A stretch of 64,000 nt of DNA, taken from Tricholoma matsutake. Taxonomy: Eukaryota; Basidiomycota; Agaricomycetes; Agaricales; Tricholomataceae. The DNA lies in assembly GCA_026075535.2 (NCBI GenBank), contig AP026538.1, forward strand, positions 2,852,001 to 2,916,000, read 5' to 3'. The notes under the pieces were generated by a model. It saw only the letters and a program-made list of their open reading frames with translations. It did not search any database and had not been told where the DNA came from. This document shows, one piece after another, positions 45,030-54,949 of this stretch. Each line of letters starts with the position of its first letter. Position 1 is the stretch's first letter. The position numbers were made by a program, and so were the translations under genes.

Positions 45030-48000
45030 TTACCAGTCTGCAAAACTGAGGTCCTCTGTGTCATTGTATGCACCCTCGCCATCTTCTGCACCAAATATGT
45101 CATCAATGAGAAATTCCAGATCCTCATCATTGTCCATCCAGCCTGCATCCTCATCATCTACCGTTGGATCATTACCATATCCATAATCGAGTTCCTCTTC
45201 CAGCCTGAGATCGAGCTCATCACCGTGATCCACCTGGTTTTCATCCTCTTGCATCTCATCACATTGCTGTCTGTCATCCAGAGCACTCTCCTGATGGTCC
45301 TCTTCATGGCTACCTTGCTCATCCTGCTGACATGCATAACCCTTCTCAACACGATCACAGTCATCTAGAAACTGATCCATGGCATTCCATGTTGACTTAT
45401 GACCTACACCTCCACAAAATTGCATGACCATGTCATGGTCAACAAACCTGTGGATGTGTGAGAACGATATCAGAAATAGAGTTTGACAGTTCTTACATTC
45501 CTATGTAGTAATATTGCCAATCTTCACCCTGTTTGGCTGGATTCTGTGCTATAGAGTTAGGTTGCAATAAATCACCAGTACGACCATGAGAAAATGAAGG
45601 GATCAAGTGCATGCCACGAATAACATGTTGAGGGTCCAAGAATCCAAATGCAAATGGATCACTGCTGTCAACAAATCCAATGTGATGTAATCACTTTGCA
45701 TTCCAGCCAGCCCGATGAGTCAAATCCTGGCCATACCATCGAATCCAAAGGAAAGACATATGCTGTGGCTCCAATGATTGTGATAAGGGACCTGTGTGTT
45801 GTACCATTGCATGGAATATGCTGATAATCAAAGCATACCAGTACAGGTGAGCATGACTCTGCCTGGCATGGTCATCCTCGTGTGACAAAACCACAATGTT
45901 GGCATGTGTACGCAAATTTAAAGAATCTTGAGCACATCAGAGATCATAGGTTGTGTAGTTTATGTCCATCACCTTGTGTTTGTAAATCCGATTGTTCACG
46001 AATGTTACTGTATTTTGTTCCTTGGGAGTAAATGAAACCTCATCACCATCATATTCCTGTCTGAGTAACCATGCAAGTAAATGGTCTTTCAGATGAGAAA
46101 CAAAGTCATGAAAGAGATATGGATCAGATCAACCAGACTAGCCTAGTTACACACCTTGGTTGCCGGATCCCCATGATGCTCATTAAGCCAATGAGACAGA
46201 TCAATTTTGTGATGAACATCTGTTGAGATCTCATGGTGTTCATATGGGGAACTTGATGGTAGCATCTCTGGATCATCAAACAATACAGATGGATCTGTTG
46301 TGGCATCTTGTGTGTCCATGATATGTCCATATTTCTGCTTTTGAGCCAGCTTGCTTGGGTGCTGAGGGGCTTGACCTTTCATCTTGTGCAACATTTGCTC
46401 GCGATGCTGCTGTTTAGTGATTCCCTTAGCAAACTTCCCTTTGTGCACCCTCAGATAAAACTTCTTGACTTGACGATGCTCCAACTCACCCTGACCTACA
46501 ATCAGTAATCATATTTGTACAAATTGAGGGGTTCCTCACCACCTGGGTTGAATAGTTGTCTGTTGTTCCATACAAATGGATAAACTTGGCATAATCCCCA
46601 AGTGAGTGTGCCTTGTATGTCATAAGATTGAACTTCCATAGATTTGCCTTGGGTTTTGCTGCAGTAGCCATGAGTTCTTCCACTCTGTTCTCCCCCGCAA
46701 TACTTTGTTTTGCTGCTTTCTGATGCCCATGAGCCACTTCTTCTGAAGGAAGTTCTCATGTAATATATGCCTCACATGTCACAGATTGAAAACACCAAAG
46801 GAGGGTGCCAAGTTGGGTCATTGAGCATTCCAAAGATTGAATGGTGGGTTCTGTATGCAGATGCAGCTTTGCAATTCCATGCCATGTTGCCAGCTCAAAT
46901 AAAAGGTCCATGACAATAGTATTGTGCAGCTCAGGCAGAAGTCCTTCAAATACAGCCATTGTGCACTGTAAACAAAGCATTAGTCAATATAGTAGATATA
47001 TAGCATGACCGTACCTGTAGGAGGTCCTCAAAATCTTGACTGGCAAGTTTTTTCATTGCAGATGCATTGTTGCTGAATTTCCAAATGGTATCACATTCAA
47101 ATGTGGGTACTTGACAATATCTTGGGAATCTTAGCAATTAAATCATTCAAGAGAGCATAAATTACCTTTCATTCAGCACCTGAACACCATCTCCTCCACA
47201 TGCATACAAAAGATGGATTAGATGTGTGAACACAGCCTTCCAGACCCCCAATTCAAACTCATGAAGAAGATCGGGAACAAAAAGAGAGTGGAACTCAAAG
47301 CCGTATGGCCCAAGTTTCTCACAGAATGCATTCTATTTGAAGATTAGATTACCTTTGATAATGAAAAAATACTTTCACTTACCCGAGTAGGGACCAAAGA
47401 TTTCAATCCGAGGACCCTATCAACATATACACTGGTGATGGCTGTTCCATCCTTGTAGAGCCATTTTCGAACAAGCTCAACCTCTCTTCTGCAAGCATCA
47501 TTGTCCATTCTCCCTCCTTCATTGATCATACTTGGTTCCTAGCACAGGAATGTTGACTTTTCGAATAAGGCATTGTGGACATGGAAAGTTGCCAAGATAT
47601 TTGATACAGGCCAGGAGAATTCTATTCTGAGCAGTGAATATTTGTCTACAAAGGATGCGAGGCAAGCCTACTTTTCAGGATAGTCCGCTGAATAGATAAA
47701 AAATTGAGGGAAAAAGCACCAAAGAATTCCATCAATGCACTCCATCATGACACCATGTACATAGGCATGCATGAACTCCTCATTGAGTAGCAAGATCCAA
47801 ATAGCATGCATCAGTTCACACTTGCAATGAGTAAGGACAGCAGCAGTAGCAGACTTCCCAAATTCTAAGTGATATGCATCCTGGATAGAATCAACAAGCT
47901 GAAAACAATCAGTTTCTCAAGTCAATATCAATACAACACAAGCAAGCAAACTTTTGGAATGTAAGCGAGATGATGAGCCACAAAGGATGTTGGTTTTGCA

Positions 48001-49310
48001 CAAATATATTTTGACAAGTTTCTGAAAAACATGTAAATGGGCCAAAGTGAAGCATTTCCAAAGCTTGTCAAATGTGTTGAATCGGACCAAAGCATAATTC
48101 CTGCAACGACATTCTCTAGCCCATCCTTCTGTGGTAGTAGCTTGATCTTCTCCTCTTCCATGATAAAGGCATTGGTCATGTACAGCTCAGAGTAAATACA
48201 TTGAGGTGGTGATTCAGGAGATGGCTTCTAAAACATCTCATGTGTGGATACATGAAAATTTTCTGCAGCGTCTTCCTGGAATGCAGACTTCAGTACTTCA
48301 AGTGGGTGTCGATAGAATAGTCCCAGGACAGAAAATTGAGGAGCATCGGACTCAGAACGATGCTTGACACCCTCTGCAGGCAACGCAATCTGTACCAAAG
48401 CTTCGATCCAGCCATCATTTGCAGGTAAATGAGAACTAGTATGTCCCTGTTCATGTTTATCGAGGTGTTCTGATTCGCGTGATGCACTAAAGCCTACAAA
48501 GTCCTTATGCTGAAAATTGTCAGCAAGGATAACCTGATTGACTAGCCTATTAAGTTCACCAAGAGACTTCAAGTTGGATCCCCCATAGAACCAAGTCATG
48601 AGACGAAATACTGAAGCATTGAGGAATGGTGTAAAATAATTTTCTTGAATTCCTTTCAATGACAATCCAAGTGGAGCCCACCAAGTGCGTGATTCAGACA
48701 TGGTCCTTCGCAAACATTGATGAATCTGAGACTTGGTGAAGAGTATGGATGAGGGTAGACTCAGTAGATTCCATAATTGTTAGATTTTGTTGTGAATGCA
48801 GTGAATGCGGGAATTTCAGGTGAGGTCAAATGATCATGGTTGTAGGCATCTGATTGTGGGTCTAGATTACAGTTTTCAGGGCCATCTGCAGAAGATATTG
48901 GTGGGGGTTGTGGGGGGAGGGTAACATTGTGGCAATCAAATTTTCTGAGCTAGATGTCCAGACTCGCAAAGTTGTGGAGGAGATGGCTCTCACTATTTAG
49001 ATTAATTAATAGAAAATAAGGCAAAACCTTGTGTATTGCAGATATGCACAGGAGGTGCCTCCGGTTCCACTGGCTCACTGTTATTCATACCTGATCCCTC
49101 ACCAACAGATTGTACCATCTCTCCAGCAGTTACAGTCTCTTCTCCCACATTCCTCTTGCCAAATCTCATGCACTTCAAAAGGGGCTCACCTGAATCCCGA
49201 TGTTGCTCTATAATTTGTTTTATTCTAGTTTTGCAGTGTCGCATGTGTGTTGAGAGGCCACCATTTGTTTCAAAGGTTTTCTTACATCCAGGGCATTTGA
49301 TGGCAGCCAT
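45030..49310 (-). pseudogene. Plavaka-type transposase gene with C2H2 finger, many introns, at least one nonsense codon
   Basis: DNA transposase of the basidiomycete-expanded Plavaka class (linked to the EnSpm/CACTA group in the literature). The proposed ATG is at 49308-49310: MAAIKCPGCKKTFETNGGL STHMRHC is the N-terminal C2H2 finger. Later exons, in order: TWWAPLGLSLKGIQENYF; EALVQIALPAEGVKH and HPLEVLKSAFQEDAAENF; the core block GIMLWSDSTHLTSFGNASLW with NLSKYICAKPTSF and HHLAYIPK (about 47928-48125); YKAHSLGDYAKFIHLYGTTD; MEHRQVKKFYLR; an IVVLSHEDDHA / FLWIRWYGQD block; VMQFCGGVGHKST; and a very acidic C-terminus to a stop at 45030. A TGA at 45691-45693 falls where the family has Arg (CGA to TGA). 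Exon borders not fully resolved. Divergent from the 49483 gene. Confidence 0.75.
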
Positions 49311-49482
49311 AATGATTATGAATAAAAGTACCAGCTGTGCTATAGAGAGCATGACCAGTGGGTGGTTGGACTTCAATGAAAGTGATCAAAGTTGCATCGC
49401 ATCAATGATCATGTGACATCATGCAATAATCAATGATCAATTGTTCACCCAGTTTGCATCTCTCTTGCTTCCTCCATCCATC
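49311..49482. promoter_or_regulatory. Shared divergent promoter region
   Basis: 172 bp between the start codons of the transposase (-) and the DUF6698-like gene (+). It must hold both promoters if the two genes form one unit. No TATA box or repeated binding site stands out. Confidence 0.45.
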
Positions 49483-51346
49483 ATGCCTTCCACTGACCAT
49501 CAAGATGACCACACTTTCTCTCATGCACATGCTGTTGTGAAAGAGCTGAAGTCCTCTGGAAATGGAAAATCACAGTAAGCAATCAGATTCAGTTTGGAAT
49601 TTGGACTGAACTTTTCTTAGCAAGCTGTTGAAAGTCTACTACAATGCTGCACAATGGATTCCGCTTGCAATTGACCCTTTTATCAGTGTCCCACATGTTA
49701 TGTATGCATATATTCATGGAGAGTAAGTTTAGTCATTGTATGCACCCAAAAACTGCTGATATCGGCTTTCAGGGCAACCAATGAAGAATATGAGATATTT
49801 CAGAGAATTCTCAATCTTGTTCCCACATTTGAGACCATTCTTCTGGAGTTTGTAAAAGAGTCAGGCTTTCTAGGCCAGTTTATCTCGAAGGTGAGTGACT
49901 ATATGCATTGCCACTTGTACTGACAAACATCTTTCATATGTAGCTAAGCTTGCAAGTAGACTCATCGCAACAAGATGACACCGGTAGTATCAGATACACG
50001 GCTCTTGGATACATTCTATTCAACACCAAAGAACATCTCCTGGACCCTCCAATCACAAAGGCAAACGCAAAGTCTTCACATGGATTCAATCATCTCCGTA
50101 CCACACATCTCCTCTGCCCTATAAAGAGGTTGAATGAATTTGATGATAATCCTATGTAAGGTTTTCAATGCGATGCATCAAATCAAACTAATACATAATA
50201 CTTTTTAGGTTGTTCATGACCAAGGTAAATGACAGTCAGATTAATATCAAAGCATCTTCTTGGCCATCATTCATGTATGACGAGGTGGAGTTTGATGGAG
50301 AATGGGTAGGTAAGGGTCTTTGTCAGGGATACTTCCTTCTTTGTGTATGTATCATCTTCTCGCATCGGTGAAGATTTCACAGCTTCAGTTAGGTCTTCTG
50401 AAACATTTTCACAGGTCCTTTGTCAGCGATAACAGGAGAATCAAAAGGTTCCAGAGCCTCGAAAGGACAGCTACATGGCCTCATGGAAGTCACTGGGCAT
50501 ACAATAGCGTATGCAGCCATCCAAGTACATGGCACTATATTCTATCTAATTCATTTCACTTATCAGATATGTGATGGTTCTAGGCACACTTCTTTCTTTG
50601 CCCAATCGAACAATGGAAGCGCTACGATGGAAATTTCAACCAAGCGGCATTTTTCAAGAATATCATGAAGCTTTTTGAGACCAACCCAGGACATCATTGG
50701 GTAAAGGAAACCCTTGGCTGGTGGAATCAGTATGCGCACTTGTTCATTTACTAAATGAACGATTCTCTATTATTCTTTGTAGACAAGTCCCTGGTCTGAC
50801 ACATCGCTCGGGAAAACAAAGGAGAGCCAAGAAGGAGTCAGGGGAGCACAGTAGTGATGAAGAAGGAGTCAATGAAGTGTTTCAACAATGGGGCTCAGAA
50901 GATGGTCATCAAGTACATTCACATATATTCACCTTTGTAGATGCCTTAATCACACATCCCAGCAGGATGACAATGACAACCAGCAAGTGGGTCAACATCA
51001 CCATGACAATGATCTCGAGGAAGAAGAAGAATATGAATGTCGAGTTCCAGCACACCCATGAGGCCGCATTGGGGCTGCTAATCATCAAGAGGATCAATGT
51101 GAAGATTGTGATTGTTGAGATCATCATCAAAACATAGTTTGTCAGTGGCCAGACACCAGGCAACAAGACAATGAGCACATCAACACCGAACCACCTCGTC
51201 ATCGGCATACCCAGTCTGGCTCACAGTCTGGCGCACCCGCAGCAAGTACAGCAAGTCGCAATACCCAAATGCCAAGGTCCAAACACATTGACAACAAAGA
51301 TGAAGTCGAGTCACCTCTGCCGCATGCTTACATCCTGCCCAAATGA
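49483..51346 (+). pseudogene. DUF6698-like basidiomycete protein gene, about 8 exons with nonsense codons
   Basis: No biochemical function known to me. Proposed exons 49483-49574, 49621-49722, 49773-49890, 49944-50155, 50209-50344, 50393-50524, 50584-50729 and 50783 onward. Introns are 46-59 nt with GTAAGC, GTAAGT, GTGAGT, GTAAGG, GTATGT, GTACAT and GTATGC donors; the spliced frame stays open except for a TGA at 50399-50401. Family-like wording: KSSHGFNHLRTTHLLCP, SWPSFMYDEVEFDGEWVGKG, NIFTGPLSAITGESKGSRAS, LHGLMEVTGHTIAYAAIQ, ETLGWWNQQ. The C-terminus is uncertain: one frame stops at 51137; another, with two TGA codons, runs acidic then basic to 51346. All three TGAs fit CGA to TGA. Confidence 0.65.
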
Positions 51347-51719
51347 TTAAGGAAGGCTTTGTGAGGGTCCATTATCCATTTTCCTCTCATTGTTTGAAGT
51401 GATTAATTTTGTCACATCTGTAGATCTGATTCTCTCTGCTCCAATTCTCACTGCTCATGCTCGTTTTTGCTCAGGCTCAATTTTCCTTCTGTCTTTCTCT
51501 CTGCTGATTCTCTGGGGTGATTCTTCTTACTGTACCTCGTCTTGCTCATGTCTCAGTGCTCTTATTGTTGTACTATTTGCTGTATGTGCCTTTTGAGTGT
51601 AATAATTTTTTTAAAGTGAAATGAAATGCAAGTCTTCATCAGTAATATACTGGCTGTTAATGTATGAGTAATATCCATATGGACTTGTATATCATCACAA
51701 GATGACACAAGGTACATAT
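51347..51719. other. Spacer, no recognised gene
   Basis: C/T-rich plus strand with repeated CTCATGCTC / CTGATTCTC words at 51420-51560. No family recognised. It may include the outer end of the Plavaka-type element, but no TIR was identified. Confidence 0.4.
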
Positions 51720-53704
51720 CACCACAGGCAAGTTGCCAATCCAAATATCAGGAGTGAGAAAACATAGTATGGCTGCAAAAAGCAAAAGAAAAAAAGATCA
51801 GCTGCACAGGACCACACCAAGCACAGGGTATGACACATACCACCAAACTGCTCCATGTTCCATGACCTGAGTAGCTACCACCACATTTTCCAACAGCCCC
51901 AAAAACAGTGCAGCCACTACTCTGGCATGCATGGCTGTAAGGACTACCGGTGCCATTGATCCCTGTATCAACACTGCACCCATCATTAGGAGCTGCAAGG
52001 GCAAGCTCAATGCATAAACTGCTAAGAAAGCATGGAGCTCAACATGGCCTACAGCTAGTGTTTTAAGGTCCAGTTCAGTCTGGTATTTCGACCTCCAAGT
52101 GAGGCAACCATGACTGCAACTGGTCCCAACTGACACCCAAAATGGAAGGACTGCAACCAGTTCCAACCAGTTTTTCCCAGTTTCTTTGTGTCTAACTAAG
52201 TATATTCTGTACTAGATTAAATTAGATACATGTACACCCTGTGAGCAGGTGCTTGCAGTGGTGGGGTGTTGCTAATAGAAAGAAAAAGAAAAAGAAAAGA
52301 GCAAACAACACCTGCAAGGTTCATCCATCACAATGAAAGAAAGAAAAAAAAAAAAAAAAAAAGAACCCATGTGACTTGCATTTGTAGTGAGAGCGGGGTG
52401 TCATACATTGTCCTGGGTATTCATTATTGTCAGCCCTATCGTTTGTTGTCCCTGTATTGTTGTCCATCATCCCTGCATTGTTGTGTCATCCCTGTGCTGT
52501 CATTCATCATCCCCTCCCTGTTGTTTGTCACCACCCTCCCATTTTTGCTGTCATTGTTGTTTTTTCCCTGTCATCCCCCCTGTTTTCATTCTCATTTGTT
52601 GTCCCCCCCATGGTCATCAGCACCTTCATCTACCCCTGCAAGCAGTGGCTTGCAGGCAGGCTGGTGGTGCTGTGACATGGCAGCATGGTGGTGTGTTGGT
52701 GCCACATTGGGGTTGTGTCATCGTCATCGTCCAGAAATGGGATATGTTGCCACCCTGCGAGCAGAGGCTCACAGTGGTGACTTAGGGCATAAGTGGGGTA
52801 CAGCAAGGGCCCAGGTGCATTGCATCATGGCTAGGCACCTTCATTTGCAAAAGATAGAAACTACAAAAAGAATTAGTAGTAAAAGAAATAGGATTAAACA
52901 AATAAATCATACTTGACAGCCCAAATGATGACCAGCATCATTTGGGCCATCTGCTTTGCATTCATTCATTGGTGGTGCTTTTGGGGCAGGTGGTGTGCAT
53001 GTGTTGATGGTGGTGGTGGACACATGGGATGGGACTGGAGTTGTTGGAGTTGTTTGTTGTCATGGGAGTCATCTGGCAATGGTGCCACTTTTCTTTTTTT
53101 TTTTAGGAGCACATGATCACATGGTCTGTGCATGGCCACAGGGTATATAAGCACCCAGCAAATGACTACTTTTCCCCTGGGCTTGTTCCCACTGAGCATA
53201 AATTTAGTATAAATAGTATTAATTAGTACTTTCTTTTTTTATCTTGCTTTCTATGTAAGTATTGGTATATGTGTAGCATATTATATATACTATAAAAGAC
53301 CAGTTGCAACCAATTGCAACCAGTTTTATGACGGTTTTCAAAATATTTCTAAAGTAAGGCAACTGGCAACCGAACCAACCTTGAAAGAGGGCAACCACAA
53401 CTGATGGTCTGGTTGCATACGGTTGGATTCAGTTGGGTTGTGGTCATATTTTTGGTCCACCCAACTGAACATTTAAACACTACCTACAGCAGCTTTGCAG
53501 AGGTGGGTGAGATAGATAAGGGCAAGAACCAGGAGGAAAGAGAGGGCACATGTGAGGAGGTTGGCGATGTTACTGAGGATGGGTGCTGGTGCTGGAGGAG
53601 AAGGAGCAAAGATGGGTGGGATGCCACAGGATGGGTTTATACCAACTGGGGAGGAGTTTGGTGATGAAGAAGCATTGTGTAGGAATGCACAGCAACTCTG
53701 ATCC
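51720..53704 (-). pseudogene. CHS7: CHS7-like chitin-synthase export chaperone, split by a hAT-like element
   Basis: CHS7 is an ER membrane protein needed for export of chitin synthase in fungi. Minus strand before the insertion: SSPVGINPSCGIPPIF, then a transmembrane stretch SNIANLLTCALSFLLVLALI with HLCKAAVG. After it: HVELHAFLAVYALSLPLQLL, GAVLIQGSMAPVVLTAMHA, LFLGLLENVVVATQVMEHG. A further piece PYYVFSLLIFGLATCLW (about 51720-51772) follows a 68-nt intron-like gap, but its phase does not fit the obvious donor. Removing 52056-53482 plus one TSD copy rejoins KAAVG-HVELH in frame. The N-terminus upstream of about 53704 is not clear. Probably a dead or captured host-gene copy; the identity comes from remembered motif wording. 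Confidence 0.7.
52056..53482. mobile_element. hAT-like non-autonomous element 2 (1427 bp)
   Basis: 8-bp TSD CCTACAGC at 52048-52055 and 53483-53490. TIRs: left TAGTGTTTTAAGGTCCAGTT, right in reverse TAGTGTTTAAATGTTCAGTT. Subterminal AACCAGTT/AACTGG words recur near both ends. Inside are a poly-A tract (52344-52363), CCCTGTCATCCC-type pyrimidine-rich sequence, and a palindrome GCCCAAATGATG / CATCATTTGGGC (52919-52947) almost the same as one in element 1. No transposase. Confidence 0.85.
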
Positions 53705-54001
53705 ATATTGAGATTGAGAGGCATAGGTGGCTTGCTCCTATGCCTTGCTTTTAGCTGGTGGAAGAGCTGTATATGGATCATCAAGGGCTGTAGTTCCTGG
53801 GGTGAGCTTCCAGGAGAATATTGAGAAGTTGGTATGTAGCATTGGCCATGGTGGATATGGGAGGTGAGAGTCATTTCACAAGGCAGCAGATGGTGGAGAA
53901 AAAAAGACTTAAAAAAGTGTTCTGGTGGCTGATGGCTGTAAAACAGAATAGTGGTTAAAGTTAGTTTGAGTTGGGATCAGGTTCTTACCTGGACTCAATC
54001 A
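53705..54001. other. Flank between CHS7-like relict and element E
   Basis: Contains a minus-strand frame continuous with the CHS7-like exon (to 53874) that could be an upstream exon or intron. No signature found. Ends at the left border of element E. Confidence 0.4.
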
Positions 54002-54424
54002 TGTAAGGGGACCAGAGGATGCCCCACGTGTTTCTCCTATTTTTTATGTTTGTCCTATATCTTTCCTCACCTCATTTCCTTCTATTCTTCATTTTCTATG
54101 ATTTTTCCTTATTTTATTACTAATTTCCCTTTCTATCACATTTGTGCATGTTGACAGTTTTATATTTAGAGGCGGAGTACCCTTCCAACATCTACCCCTT
54201 GGTATGATGTCATTCAGCAGCCTTGATCAGCCTATCTCTGCCTTTTCTATTTTTAGATTATTATTTGATTTTTGCAGTCTTCACATATACTGGGCACTGG
54301 CAAAGGGGTCTTTATAGTTTTCTCTTCGGATTTCCCTTTGCTAGGTGCGCCTCCAATCCCTGTACTATGTAGTATAATTTTAACTTTGGATTTCCCTTTG
54401 CTAGAGGCTGAGGTTGCCCTTATA
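54002..54424 (+). repeat. 5' LTR of element E (423 bp)
   Basis: TGTAAGGGGACCAGAGG...CCCTTATA. Left flank AATCA. TTATAGTTTTCTC replaces TTAGAGTTTTCTC at the inferred RNA start. Confidence 0.88.
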
Positions 54425-54451
54425 GTAGAAAACTCTCTCTTAAGGCCCAAA

Positions 54452-54949
54452 ATCGTGAGCGCACTGCCCAGGATAGGCAGGTATGGAGTGGACGATGCTT
54501 TTCAAAGCTCCATAGACTCCCTACTCACCATTCCCAACAATCCTGCCTTTAGTGTGCTCCCATTTTTGCCAAACGTGCCCCCTAGCGCCATGGATGCATC
54601 AGAGCACCTCAATGCACTTGAAAGCGATGTTACTGGAATATGCACGCAAATTGACTCACTTAAATCTACGATTGAAAACTTCATCAGAACCCTTCAGACT
54701 AGCTCCACCACCAATATTCCCCCCATTGTGACTCCAAGCGTGCCCAACAACATTGCTGCACTGCTTAATGCACCCACTTAGGAGTGTGCCCAGATCAAAC
54801 CATCCCCTCCCACCAAATTTAATGGCGCACATGCACAGGGATGTGCATTCCTTAATTCTTGTGAGTTGTGAGTTGTACATCAGTCACTCACAAATGCAGC
54901 ATTGAATGCTGCATTCCAGGCTCCAACCACCACTCCTACACCCTTGTTG
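54452..54949 (+). pseudogene. Element E gag remnant with two internal deletions
   Basis: Keeps the N-terminus (IGRYGVDDAFQSSIDSLLTI, MDASEHLNALESDVTGI) to a TAG at 54779, then NSCEL. It jumps to LTNAALNAAFQAPTTTPTP and from there straight into the Pol sequence LPVHNHFEVLS. The capsid middle, zinc knuckle and frameshift region are gone. Confidence 0.82.

Noticed and set aside
48780..49000. Separate gene between the zinc-finger exon and the transposase core
   Set aside because: Reads as low-similarity linker or intron of the Plavaka-type gene; no independent signature.
52266..52916. Plus-strand 216-codon frame
   Set aside because: It lies inside hAT-like element 2, translates poly-A and pyrimidine-rich tracts, and has no domain.
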